A stretch of 64,000 nucleotides of DNA from Callorhinus ursinus (lineage: Eukaryota; Chordata; Mammalia; Carnivora; Otariidae). A program made the translations under genes and the position numbers. Positions 1 to 11,214 of the stretch are shown here, one piece after another. Under the pieces are notes generated by a model. It did not search any database. It worked only from the letters and a program-made list of their open reading frames with translations, and was not told where the DNA came from. Location: positions 19,125,108-19,189,107 of the forward strand of contig NW_020313285.1 of NCBI RefSeq assembly GCF_003265705.1, written 5' to 3'. How positions within the stretch are numbered: the first letter of the stretch is position 1; each line of letters begins with the position of its first letter.

Positions 1-569
1 TATTCTATTGGATATATACACAATATCTTTGTCATTATCTATAACTCAGGACTTTTTGATTCCAAAGTTCATACTCTCAATCTCTTTTAATAGCTTTTAT
101 AGTCACTTGGTCTTGGTCAGATCACGCTAAAACAAAGGCAAGGGAAGGTGTAATTTCATCCTTATCATGGCCCTCATTGCTCTCAGAGCAAGGATTGTGT
201 GTTCGGATGACTCTGGGACATATCTCTTCCTCTCGGGTCAGTGGCCACAAACCCTTTGCCATCCTCATGGACCATGTTGAATGCAGCCGGCTGATCAGGG
301 CTCTGCTGAAGATTTTGTGTGAAGTACTTGTGACTCTAGAAAGCTTTCCCTCCACTGGCAGGACCCCAGTGATGATGAAGCCCTATGTGGAACCTGGCCT
401 GGGTCTGTGATACTTCCAGAAGGGCAGCTGTGGTGGCAGTGGGCACACAGGGCCCTCTCCCTGGCCAGCAGATGCATGGCCTGCCTCTGAGTCCTGTGGC
501 ACCTTCCTGAGAGACCCCACACATCTTCTGGGGGGTAGATGGCTGATCTTTGTCCTTTTGAGGCCACCT
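1..569. other. Low-copy non-coding DNA
   Basis: I see no exon, RNA gene or clear repeat here. Open frames occur on both strands with no recognisable domain. The first 120 bases are AT-rich and the rest is balanced in composition. Likely intergenic or intronic. Confidence 0.5.
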
Positions 570-800
570 CTGAATCCTGTGCCGTCATCAAGTCAGAAGG
601 GAGATGACATATATAAGTGGGATTTGTCAGACCTGATTCTCCTCCCTCTTTAGCCCCAAACCTACTGTGTGAGCCTGAATAGGCCATTATCTGTCCCCTT
701 CCTCTGTAAAGTGGGGATGGCCATCCCTGTCCAGCCCCTGGGCCAGGGTTGCTTTGAGGACTGCTGAGATAAGTTAGTGAAGGGCTTGTCCATTCTAAAC
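570..800 (+). repeat. MIR SINE fragment
   Basis: The segment follows the MIR order: 'gagcct', then a 'ctgtaaagtggggatgg' core, then a 'tgaggactgctgagataa' stretch that corresponds to the 'gaggattaaatgagataa' part of MIR. It is an old tRNA-derived SINE shared across mammals and is heavily diverged. No function is implied. Confidence 0.6.
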
Positions 801-966
801 CTAAGTGGGTAAGTGGCTGCGTTTAGCCACCCTCTGGGAAGCCTGCCTTGATGTTCACTGGGTGACAGGCTGTGTGTCCCCAGCCCCCATATGTCCTCTC
901 TTTGAGTTGGCATCACACTGTAGCAAAACTGCTAGCCTATGAGGTTGTGTTTCCTCCCCCCCCCCC

Positions 967-1072
967 ATTCTGAGAGCTCTTGAAGGTAGGGACTGTGCCT
1001 TGACCACCACTGATGGCACAGCATTGACACTCAGTGAGTATTTGTTGAATCAATAGACGATTGAATGAATCC
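967..1072 (+). repeat. L2 LINE 3' end
   Basis: The text 'gagctcttgaaggtagggactgtgcc' followed by 'cagtgagtatttgttgaat' is the usual 3' end of LINE-2 (an ancient CR1-type retrotransposon). It lies just after an 11-C run at 956-966. Only the 3' tail is present and there is no reverse-transcriptase sequence. Confidence 0.7.
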
Positions 1073-1075
1073 ATT

Positions 1076-3110
1076 TCCAACCCTGGGAACTGGCTGGATG
1101 TGCTTGGGGGTGGGTCTCTTCGGATCTCTAAATCAGCAAAGGACTTCATCAGAGAAAGGTTAGGAATGCGAGGGATCACACGGGATATTTCCTTAATATT
1201 CTCTATCTGAGTAGTCTGTGGGTAGATCAGGTGTGGCTTGATCCAGCACCCAGACTGTCTCCAGGACAGGGTTCCTGTTCCTCCAGGTTCCCGTTCCTTG
1301 ATTCCTTTAAGCGAAGTTCTATTCACAGGCCCACATGGCTTAAAGGACGGCTGCAGCAGCTGTCTCCCCACATTGTTTCTTATTTGGTCCCACGGGATGG
1401 ATGGGGAATCTTTGTCCCAGCGTACCTAGTGGAGATCCTGGGGCTCACTCTGATTGGACAGCTTTGGTCATGTGCCCTCCTCTGAACTAATTACTTGGCC
1501 AGGGGAAGGCCTGATGGGATTTGTGCTCCACTCCATGTGGAATGAGAGTACGGGAGGGATGGATCCTCCAATAAAATTAACTCCCTTGCTGGGAGAGGGG
1601 GAGACGTGGATATCAGGGAGATACAAGGTATTTTCACCATAGATGGCACCTTTCTTCCCCCCCCCTAAATTTGTGCATCAGTTCTGGGCCCCTTCAAGGT
1701 CAGAAGGTGTTTTCCTCTTCAGTTCTCAGCACCAGCCCCTGCAGTCCTGCATTGTACTCATCCAGCCAGGGCCAAATTAGGCTGCAGACCCTGGCCTCCC
1801 GGCTTAGCTGGCGACTGGCTGCTGGTGCTGGGCTCTTCAGTGCTTTCTGGCTTAAGCATCTCTCCATCTGCCCATCTCACTCAGGGGAGGTCAGCTGTGT
1901 GGAGCCCTAGATGTCTTTTGTTCCAGATGTCCAGACGAGAGGAGCAAAGCCCAGGAAGGCCAAAGCTTTTCCCGATGGCACAGCTAGTCTGTGTCAAAGC
2001 CAGAGTGGAACCAGGCATCCCTGAGTTCTCTTCCTTAGACCCCGCTCCCACAATTCCCCCACTACAGCTTCTACTTTGTGAAGCGGTTTTAGAGCTATGG
2101 ACATAATAGGCAGAGAGACGCATTGCGGAAGGCTGGAGGACTCCTTATGGGAGGTCAAGCACCGGAATGATGCCCCGTAGATCGGCCCAGCCTCCAGATG
2201 CATCCCTGAGCCTCCCTGCCCTCGGCTGCCCAGCCCGGGGTCTGCCGCAGGCTTCCATCTCCCGAGACTCAGCAGTTAGGTGAGCCAGCCTTTGCATTTC
2301 TCTGAGCTGAGTGATTAGGGTCTCTAAGAGTAACCATTATCTGTGTGTCTGGGGAATGCATGTTTTTCACACATGCAGCCCTTCCAGAAAGATTTAGCCT
2401 GGGGATGAAGCGGACGGGCTCTACGTTGAGGGCAGATACCAATCATTTTTACAATTGTTTGCAACAGGAGAGGAAACATGAGCTTAACAGTTCTGTTGTG
2501 GATAGATTTGGGGGAGAAACAGGAATGAACTGTCAACAGGATGGCTTTCTGCTTTTATCCTGGGATCTGCGGCTCTTGCCTGCAATCCGGCTGCCCTGTG
2601 CAGAGCCCTGGGATTTGCAGACATTCTTGCAGGTGCGGGCCTCATTGTGTGGTGCTGTCCCAGGGGCCGAGCCAGCGTGTGTGGAAGAGAATCTGTCAGG
2701 TGTGTTAGGGAAGGGGGCACACTCCGCAGAGGGGAATGTGGAGCAGCCCCCACACTTCTCTTACTTGGGGCAGGGAGGAAGCCAAGCTAGGAGCCCAGAC
2801 CTGAGTGAGCACCCACTGGCCTCCTGAGTTAGACTGAGCCACTCTCATGTTTTCACAAGCCCTAGACAGCAATAACCAAGAGAAATAGTCTTTTCAGCCT
2901 CTTACCAAGGCCGGGGGCGAGGGCGGGGCGGGGGTTGGGGGGAAGCTCCCACTCAGAAATCCATTTGCGGGAAGTTTGAGGTTTGAAGCCCTCCAGCTGC
3001 AGACTGGCGGCCTGGGTGGTCGAATGGGTGGGACGGGTGTCCTCGAGTGGAAGGAGAGTGGAGCCTGGGGCAGCTGGGGAGCAAGGCAGGAGGGTAGCAG
3101 ACGCCTTTGA
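1076..3110. other. Low-copy non-coding DNA
   Basis: No gene is recognisable. The segment 2400-2520 is AT-richer and has a low-copy look (for example 'accaatcatttttacaattg'), so it could be conserved. A G-rich, GC-box-like stretch lies at 2911-2943. A short MIR-like piece is possible at 1960-2010. Everything else looks neutral. Confidence 0.45.
2911..2943 (+). other. G-rich tract, possible G-quadruplex / GC boxes
   Basis: Five closely spaced G runs (lengths about 5, 3, 4, 5 and 6) contain GGGCGGGGC, an Sp1/KLF-type GC box. The stretch could fold as a G-quadruplex on the + strand. It is not embedded in a CpG-dense island, so I do not call a promoter. Confidence 0.4.
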
Positions 3111-3111
3111 C

Positions 3112-3350
3112 AACAGCAGTGCATCTGCCATCCCACAGACCTGGGTTCAAGTGTTGCCTCTTGTTTTGAGCCAGCTGCAAGATCTTGGGCAAGTTCTTTA
3201 GTGTCTCTCAGCCTCAGTTTATTTGTCTGTAAAATGGGGATCATACCTAATTGGTTATTAAGAGAATTAAATGAGATGATACATGCAAACCTTTTGGCAC
3301 CGAGCTTCGTCCACACAGTGGAGGTGGTGGTGGTTGCTACTAATAACAGT
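3112..3350 (+). repeat. MIR SINE, near full length
   Basis: This is a well-preserved MIR. It has 'acctgggttcaa' (tRNA-like B-box region), 'cttgggcaagt', 'cagcctcagttt', 'tctgtaaaatgggga' and 'agaattaaatgagatgatacatg' in the right order and spacing. At about 240 bases it is close to the family's 260. Confidence 0.85.
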
Positions 3351-3354
3351 GCTG

Positions 3355-4610
3355 GGGCCACGGGGCCCCACTCCCAGTCTCCATCAACACCTCCCAAAGA
3401 TGCTCAAAATATACACCTAATCCATGCAAAAACAGCGTGGTTCTAGACAAGTTGCTAGCCTGCTTTCTAAGTAGGTGGCTACCTTTATGCCCCTGTTTTG
3501 TAGAAATTCTAGAGCTGTTGCTGATTAATATTGATACAGGAAATACTTCAAAATGATATGCCATTTTCCAAATAATAGGCAGTTATGGGTGTGAAAGGAC
3601 TCTGAACCCAATTGGTATGATTCCTGGTTCAGGGAATACGCAGGTGGGAGCTGGTTACACACACATGTGGGCTGTTAAAATGTGGGACAGGTGGAAAGAC
3701 CTGGAGAGAGAGGCAGAAACTGGGGCCCTGGGATGGTTTCCTGTACTCCACTCTCATAATAATCCGAGAAGGAAGCCAGGGGAAAGAAAGTCCTCACTGG
3801 TCAGCCTCGGGGGTCTGTGTGCCTGGATCCTGGTGTAGATCTCTTGGTGGTGGTTCCTCGCAGACAGTTGTACTCCATCTTATAGAAAAGGGGTGTAATT
3901 TATCCCAGCTCTCATAGCTAGGAAGGAGCAGAGCCGAGGCTCAAACCCAGGCCTGTACCTCGCCCACCCCAAATATGCTTTTCCAGAAACACGGACTTCT
4001 CAGTTTCTAGAAGCGCAAGGTAAGACGTGGGGCACCACATCATGACACCGAGGCATTGCGAGGCCCAGAGGCATCTGGGAATGGTGGCTTGGTAGTCTCA
4101 GAAAGTCAGCGGAATAAAGAAAAGTGCCTGGGGAGTTTGGGGTTCTAGATGATCTGGGCATCGAAGGACCCCACGAGTCCTTCTCTGCCTGTGACCCCTC
4201 CCGCAGCAGAGCAGGGTCCTGGAGCACGGCTTCTTGCAGGAAATGCTCTCCAGCCAGTGCCCCACCCCATCTGGTGGGTGGCAACACTGCAGAGTGGGGT
4301 GGAGGGGTGTGCCCAGGGAGTATGGGGTTGGGAGAAGCCACCCTGGGCAGGCACAGTGGGAAGGTGGCAAGTTCCTCGTCATGTAGCATCTCGGTCCCTG
4401 GCGTCCCAGTTGGGCATATGCTCCACTCTCCGTTGTCTAGCCTTTGTGGGCATGTTCGTGGCCCTTGCTGTGTTTGCCATTTCATTTTTAATTGGTTATT
4501 TGGTGAGCAGTATTCCTGGCGTCACAATGTAAGTGCCATCAGGCCACAACCTGTGTTGAGTGTGTTCAGTATCATTTCCCTCAAACCTAGCATCATACTT
4601 GACATTCAGG
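3355..4610. other. Low-copy DNA with a MIR fragment
   Basis: A minus-strand MIR fragment lies at about 3855-3965 ('ctcatagctaggaaggagcagagccgaggctcaaacccagg' pattern). The rest shows no recognised gene or repeat. Overlapping frames on both strands around 4000-4650 look like shadows of GC-rich composition. Confidence 0.45.
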
Positions 4611-4611
4611 A

Positions 4612-4725
4612 TTTCATTCTTTCATTGACGATGTACATTTATTAGGCAACTTTGGTTCTTGTTGGATGCTAGGACTGGGGCGCAGTCCCCCTCTCCTGCA
4701 GGTTACAGTCTAGTGCTGTGTCCTG
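4612..4725 (-). repeat. L2 LINE fragment
   Basis: The run 'ttcattgac...atttattaggcaac...ggatgctaggactgggg...ttacagtctagtg' matches the reversed 3' half of LINE-2, diverged. Confidence 0.5.
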
Positions 4726-6455
4726 GGAGCTCCACACGTGGCAGAACAAGTGATTGGGAGAATGGTCTGGAACCCAGTTCCTGGTCCTGTGAGCTCCTGC
4801 GGCCAGTGGGCGGCCGGGCTCCAGGGCTTCCCTCCTGAAAGTGGTCAAGATCAGAACTCTGCTCTCCTGTGATGAAAGGCGCTGGCGGGAAGCCCAGGGC
4901 TCACCCGCCCAACCTGGGAGGGTTTCAGATTTGTTCCATCTGAGCAGTCAATTAATTAGTAATTGGAGCGACCCATCATCCCGGGAGCTTGGGTGAGTTG
5001 CCAGGCGCCCCTCCCTCCTCCTTTCCATTCGCTCAAACTGAGCAGCCCGGTTCTGTGATATCATTTGAAACGGGGCCAAGAAGCAATTAATGTGCTGTTT
5101 GCTGACAAGGATTCACTGCTGCTCCAGGAGCGGGGCTGGGGCCGGGGCTGGGAAGGCCAATGCAGGGGAGAGGAGATGCAAGGGCAAGCAGAGGTGCGGA
5201 GAGGGCCGCTGCTACTGGTCTTTGCCCAGGCCGAGGCCAGGTGGGAGTGGCCTGCTCTCCTTGCACCTTCTCTCGCCCCTCCCTGCTCAGACCCCGGGTG
5301 CCGCAGGGAGGCGGAATGGGATGGATTTCCTGGCAGCCACCAGTTACCAAGCTCTCATCCGTGCTGAGTGCATTGGGTTTATGAGTCCATTCACCCCTCC
5401 CGGCAATCCTGAGAGAGAGGAGTGTCAGAAGCCCATTTGACAGGCGAGGAGACTGAGGCACCAGAAACAACAGAGTTGGCCCCACATGACCCAGGCAGTA
5501 AGTGGTGGGGTACCAACTGAGCATCTGAAAAAGCTTGCCTGTTCAGGCAGGTGCCCAGCGGGGATAGGAAGGGTCAGCCCTGGGCCCACCGCCAGGTCAC
5601 AGTGACTTGCTGGGGGACGCAGGGCTTGATAGATGATGGTGTTTCGAAATCAGTGTCCGCCTCTGGAGGGTGGTTAGGTGGAGTCTGGTAGAGTGGCCCA
5701 GCCCAGCCCAGCCCAGACCCGGTGATGGAGCAGAGACCCAAGACAGAGTGAAGGGGGCCCACGTCCCCATCCTCTGTACCGGGGCTTGTGCCGGAGCCTG
5801 GGGGATTGTCCCTGCAGAAGCTGCCACAGATGAGGTGGCCTGATTGGGGGGGGGGTCTCTCTCTCAGTGGCCGGGGCACCCTGTGCTCTGCCTTCCTACC
5901 CTTCTTGGCAGCTTCGGGGCCAGCCTGTGGGGAGTCCTGTCTGCCCTGTTGTTGACTCATCCTGGGTGGAATTATGTACAGAAGTTAGTCAACAGAGGCC
6001 ATTGCCAGGACCACGGGCAGCTCTCTGCAGGCACCGTGCAGGCACCATGCCCACCCTGGTGGTCTTTCCAGGACACCGAGCACTGGCCTTCATGGGTTCG
6101 CTTCTGGGGGTCGGGGGCTTCTCCCTGCAGAACAGTATAGCTGGAGGCTGGTGGCCTTCCCCCATAGACCCCGGCTGTGAGAGTGAGTCCTGGCTCTGCC
6201 AGCTTGCCAGGGAAACATGGAGACCCTGGACCTGCAAGTGCTGGTCCTCCCGTCCAGCCACTTGCAAAGCCCCCCAGGTGCCGGGCACAATATTGGGCAC
6301 TGAGCTTTCGGGGGAAATAGCAGCTGTGTACAGTAGTCCATGTTCTCTTGAGGTGGGGGCGGGAGGAACCTCACAGATGGATGTAGGCATGGGAAACGCT
6401 GTCCCATGAGAGAGATCTTTGTTGGTGGTGACACTCTGGTTGGGTAGATGGTACG
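4726..6455. other. Low-copy DNA with homeodomain-type palindrome and a MIR
   Basis: A TAAT-rich palindrome sits at 4949-4965 (see separate entry). A minus-strand MIR fragment covers about 5360-5515 ('gcccatttgacaggcgaggagactgaggcacc'). A short (CAGCC)n run is at 5694-5717. I see no coding exon. Confidence 0.45.
4949..4965. promoter_or_regulatory. Candidate homeodomain binding palindrome
   Basis: CAATTAATTAGTAATTG has inverted CAATTA/TAATTG arms around ATTAG, giving three TAAT/ATTA cores in 17 bases. Such paired sites are bound by homeodomain dimers (paired, LIM or NKX classes). The flanks are non-repetitive. Function is inferred from the motif only. Confidence 0.35.
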
Positions 6456-6459
6456 GTGA

Positions 6460-7165
6460 CAATTGTGTCCCCCTGCCTACTTCCAGCTACACTTCCCTCC
6501 AGGGGCAACCACCATTTTCAGTGTCCTCTTTGTGCCTCCCAAAGATGTGCTCAGTCAAGCAGACGGGGGCCAGGGCTGTCCACATATTTGATACCTCCAC
6601 CCTTTTCCTTTTACGTGAATAGCAGTATTCTCTGCGTGCCAAGCTGCTCCATTGCTTTCTGCCTTTTGATGCTTGGCATATCTTGGCACCCATTCCTTAT
6701 CAGCTCATGCAGAGTTGCCTCCTCCTTTTTAGTGGCTGCGTATTCTTTCGTTATATAGCTAGCCTGAACTTTTTTTTTTTTTTTTTGACTAGTGCCCCAT
6801 TGATGGGCTTTGCAATTGCTTTCTGTCTTGGCTGTAATGAGCCGTGCTGTTGTGAGACTCCTAGTGAACACACACGCCTGTAGGAACAATTCCTGCAGAT
6901 AGAAATGCTGATGGAAGTGTGTATATGTTTTTAAGTTCTGTTGGTTCTGCCATACTGCCCTGTGAGGAGGTGGTACCCATTTCTTCTTTGAGCAATTGGG
7001 CGTAAAGGATGTACTTGGCCATATCTCCACCCATTCAGAGCATTATCAAACGTGCTGATCTTTGCTAGTCTGACTGGTGAGAAACGGTACCTTCCCAAAT
7101 GGTTGTGTTTGGCATTGACACAGTTGTGTGTGGTTGAGCTCTTGTCCATATGTTAAAAGCCAGGT
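6460..7165 (+). repeat. Ancient L1 (L1M) 3' end
   Basis: The order matches the mammalian L1M 3' UTR: 'ccaggggcaaccaccattttcagt', 'gcagagttgcctcctccttttta', 'gtggctgcgtattct', 'gccccattgatggg', 'ctgcagatagaaatgctg', 'cgtgctgatctttgctagtctgactggtga', then 'gagctcttgtccatatgtt'. A T tract at about 6769-6786 interrupts it. The element is truncated and old, and no ORF2 is visible. Confidence 0.75.
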
Positions 7166-7169
7166 GTGG

Positions 7170-7957
7170 CTCCCAAGGCAGGTTGAAGCAGAGTGCTCTG
7201 TGAGTGATGGTGTGGCCTTCCCTCCACAGGCAGGTTTGGTCTCTCTAGAAGTCTCTACCCAGTGCTCGTTCAGTTGCACCGGTTGAGAAGGGGCAAAGGG
7301 GAGCTAGGACGGGGTTGGTGGGGCCACTCTACCAGGAGCTGGGTGAGGAGCGGGATGCCTGCCTGCCGTGCTGGGGAGCGCATGGCTGTGTCTCAGTGGG
7401 GAAGTAGAGCAGCCCTTTAGACCAAGGGAAGAATAGGGTGCAGCCTTCTCCCTGCCAGGCCTGGTGGGCATTCCCACCTGGAGGCATGGAGATAGATGTC
7501 CTGTTGTCTGTCAGAGCTGTCGCACCCTTGGGACTTAGAGAGCTAGGGTAGCTGCTGTGGGACACCCTGCCCCTCACTGCCATGCTCCAAGCCAGTGTAT
7601 CCTCACTGCCCAGAGCTTTGCTCTGATGCCTTGCCTACGTGGTGGGGTAGCCCCACATGTATCCTCAGGATGCAGAGAACTGCTCCCCAGCCCTAGTGCA
7701 AGGGCTTCCTTCGGCCCCCCTCCCACTGACCTCCCTGCTTCCAGTCCCTTCCCACCATGGCTAAGCCAACACATGCAGCAAGGGGCAGACGTACGTCTTG
7801 AGGTCTGACCGCGTGGCCAGTGTCCTTAGATGCTGAAGGTCTCCCCTTACAATGGGGAGCAAGAATTGCTTACTGACCTGGGACATAAGCCCTGGTGTCT
7901 TGACTCCAGCACGTGGTGAGTGCTCACCGGCTGGTGAGTGAATGGATGAGGGGAAGA
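7170..7957. other. Low-copy non-coding DNA
   Basis: GC-rich, with frames open on both strands but no domain. No repeat recognised. Confidence 0.4.
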
Positions 7958-7975
7958 TGAGAACCAGTGAAGGTT

Positions 7976-8188
7976 TTTTTAATTTTAATTTTTAATTTAT
8001 TTTTTAAATTAATTTCTAAGGGAGAGAGAGAGAGCAAGCCTGGGGCTGGGAGGGGCAGAGGGGGAGAGAGTGAATCTGAAGCAGATTCCACGCCCAGTGC
8101 GGAGCCTGATGTGGGGTTCAGTCTCACGATCATGACCTAGGCCAATATCAAGAGTCGATGCTTAACCGCCTGAGCCACCCAGGTGCCC
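7976..8188 (-). repeat. Can-SINE (SINEC), reverse orientation
   Basis: The T-rich start is the reversed A tail, followed by a GA-rich body and ending in the reversed tRNA-like head 'ctgagccacccaggtgccc'. It is flanked by an 18-base target duplication, 7958-7975 and 8189-8206, with one mismatch. It is a carnivore-specific, RNA polymerase III-type retroposon mobilised by L1. Divergence marks it as one of the older subfamilies. Confidence 0.93.
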
Positions 8189-8206
8189 TGAGAACCACTG
8201 AAGGTT

Positions 8207-10657
8207 CTTGAGTGGGGGAGTGACATGATTGGAGCGAGTCACCTGGCCACATGTGGGTAGACAGGAAGAGAGGAGGCTATTTGCAAGGCTGATAGAACCT
8301 CCGAGGCGTTGAGGGCCTGGGTCAAGGAGGAAGGGGGTGGGGGTGGGCAGGAGGGGCCACTGTGTCTGGTGCCTTCCGGGCCTCTCTCTGCGGGTGCCAT
8401 GCACGGACCTGCCCACCAGGCTGGGTCGGGCTGGGACGGCTGCTTCCCTTCACCCATCTCCTACATGGCCCGTCGTACGGGGCTGACACACAGTAGGTGC
8501 TCAGTGGGGAGGTGCTGCCTGGGGTTGGACCTGGACCCTGACTTTGGGTAAAATCTGGGTGGAAAGGCATTCCGAATGGGCTGTGTGTCACGCTTTGTTC
8601 TTTTCAAGCAGAGATGAGAGCCAGACCGAGCAAGATGCAGGTGGTATGGTCTGGTTCTCCTGCTCCTCAGGTGCTGACCCAGGCAAGTCGTTGACCTGGT
8701 TAACAGGGTGATGCTGAGAGTTACCAGGAGCATCCCATCAGGCGCTGACTATAAAGGGTCTAGCCCAGGGCCTGGGGCCCAGCAGAGGCTTCGCTCCTAG
8801 GACCCCCTGTGCTGGTGGGGAGAGAACCATGCCGAAGCCAGCTTGGGATTGGGAGATCTACAGGGGTCAGGTCACGGTGGGGGTGACACTCTGGACTCGC
8901 CAAGCACCCACTCTTCCCAGCCCCTCTGGGGCCTGGCGTCCTGCTGTGTGTGTGGCCCGTCATGGGATGGGGCTAGTGGGACGTGGTGAGGATGATTGCG
9001 TCTGCGCACCGCCTTACCTGCCCCCCCAGACCGCCCTGATCCCTGATGCTCTGGCTTTCGGTGGACAGGTTGGCCTGAAGCTGGCTGGTGGCGGGGAGTG
9101 ACGTCGTTGACCATCACAGGACCTGCCCTCAGCCCCGTGCCAGGCTGGTGTCACCAGGTGCAGGAGTGAGGAGAGGGAAGGAAGGTCTTGGGAGGCCAGG
9201 CAGCCATTGTTGGCTGGCTTATGTGGATTAGGCTTTTTGTGTGAAGGGAGGAAAGAAAGCTGCTTTGTCGCAACTGGGGCATCAGGCTAGAAGCACAGTT
9301 GGTGTTTCTGGCAATCCCCGGCACTCTCCGAAGCTTATTTGTTGCTTTTCCGAGACACATCCAGGTGCTCTCTGTTATGATAACAAGTGGTGACACAGAG
9401 TTAGCTTGAAATGGGATAAACAAACAGACTAAAAATAACTGGATTTGGGGCAGCTTGGCACCGAATCTAGCGTGCAGGCTGTCACCGCTCAGCCGAGGGG
9501 TGAGGGTAGGCACCGTCAAAGGCACCTCTACCCCTGGAGCAATGGAGGTTTGGGGTCAGGTGTGGCCAAGTCCCTCTCCCCTGTTCCCACATCCATGGCC
9601 GCGTAACTGGGCTGCCCGAGGGCGGAGGTGCCAGATGGTGCCTGAGGTCCGGAGGAGGGGTGTGGTGGGCCCGGATGTGCGCGAGGCAGTTTATGTCTGT
9701 TTGGAGGAAGCCGGGCCAATGTTTGGACATCTTTATGGTTTTGGAAGGTTCTTGGCCTCACCCAGAGGAGCCATGGTTGCATCAGAAGTTGAGGTCGTCT
9801 CCTCGGTGGCCCATGTAGAGGGCGAGAAGAACAATGGGAGCAAATCCGGACTCTTTTGGGAAGAGTGAGGGAAACAAGACCCCTGTCTAACTCCAGGCTG
9901 CTCCTTCAACCCCCTGCTGCCTCAGGAAGGGATTTATATGATGCATTTGGGGGCCAGTCTGGGCAAGGGAGAAAGGTAGGAGGAACGGGTCTGATGTGTG
10001 CAGGGCCTCCTTAGGTGGGGTACTCATGCTTGGGTCTGCATCGCGGCAGAAGACCTAGTCAGAGGAAAGGTTCACTGTAGAGTGGGAGGAGAAGAGATGC
10101 CTGGTTTCGCACCTCACTTCCTCTCCCATTGCCGAGCTGAGTCTTTGCATTCATTGGAGGCATCTGTCAGTGGTGATGCTCCTGCCGGCCCCAGGCCAGT
10201 TTCACCACTGATCCTGGGACCCCGTGAGGTAAGCAGCATTTGCTCTGGTAGTCGTAAGTCCTGCCTCCCAAAGGTTTCTGGTTCTCCTCCTGGCCATATT
10301 GTAGGACTGTGCTTCTCTGTTCCCTTGATGTTACATGTGGCCATATAAAAACCCAGCATGTGATGAGACTTCCTTTATCTTTCCCTCTGGCTCAGAATTC
10401 CAGAGAGTGGCTGATCTGTCCGCTTGGCCGCAGAGTGAAGTCGAGGCCAGTAGAGACGCCAGCTGGTCCGTGGTGGGTATGGAATGTAAAAAAGGAGGAG
10501 CCCTGTGTGGGTTCCAGCCATTGAGACTTTGGGGTTGTTTGTAACTGCAGCATAATCTAGCCCATCCTGATGGCACAAGAGGGGGGAAAAGAGGGGGACG
10601 AGACCCTGTGTCCAGCCTAGAATCAGAACCTAAGAGTTTACAAAAGTAGCAGATGGC
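8207..10657. other. Low-copy DNA with short L2/MIR-like pieces
   Basis: 'gttcttgagtgggggagtgacatgattgg' right after the SINE resembles an L2-associated sequence, suggesting that the SINE landed in an old repeat. An L2 3' end ('cacacagtaggtgctcagt') is near 8490-8505. No coding exon is supported; the 137-codon frame at 9455-9868 has no recognisable domain and is opposed by open frames on the other strand. Confidence 0.4.
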
Positions 10658-10679
10658 TTTTTTTTTTTTTTTTTTTTTT
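10658..10679. repeat. Poly(T) tract (T22)
   Basis: Uninterrupted run of 22 T. It could be the reversed A tail of a decayed SINE, but no SINE body follows. Length is likely polymorphic. Confidence 0.8.
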
Positions 10680-10699
10680 GCATCAACTTCTTGCTCACT

Positions 10700-11210
10700 G
10701 AGCACCAACTACACTGGCTTTCTGTTATGTGAACAAGCCACTGTCTCTCCCACCTCAGGCCCTTTGCACTTCCTGTTTCATTGGCTTGAAGCAGTATTTC
10801 CCCAGATTTTTGCATGGAACACCTCCTTCTCATTCGGGTCTCAGCTTAAATGTCACCTATCAGAGAGCTTTTTCCCCGAGTTCCCCCCCACCCCCCTCTA
10901 TCACTTAATTACCTTACCATATTTATCTTTATAGCACTTAACCGGTTTACTTATTTATTCTCTTTCTGCATCCTGGGAAGTTCAGCTTCATGAAGGCCAG
11001 GACCCCGATTGTCAGGTTCATATTCAGCCAGTGTGTTCAATAGTGCTGGTCCTGTATGGGACACCTATATGTACTGGATGGGTACACAGACTGGAGGGTG
11101 AAGGGCACAGGGATTCCTTGCAGTGACCTAAGGGTGGAGCCCTTTATATATCCTTGTTCAGTGCTGACTGTGGAGTGGGAGCTTCATAAGTATTTGTTGA
11201 GTGAGTGAGT
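10700..11210 (+). repeat. L2 LINE 3' region
   Basis: The block 'ctcaggccctttgcacttcc', 'tgcatggaacacctccttctc', 'ctcagcttaaatgtcacct', 'atagcactta', 'tgaaggccagga' and a terminal 'ataagtatttgttgagtga' follows the LINE-2 3' consensus over about 500 bases. It is one of the longer L2 fragments in the window and has no coding part. Confidence 0.8.
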
Positions 11211-11214
11211 TCTG

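Noticed and set aside
2900..2950. GC-box cluster as a CpG-island promoter
   Set aside because: CpG density outside the short run is low and no transcription-start features are visible.
4000..4645. Several 100-170-codon frames on both strands
   Set aside because: Mutually overlapping, low complexity, no domain, and the + strand frame runs into L2-like sequence.
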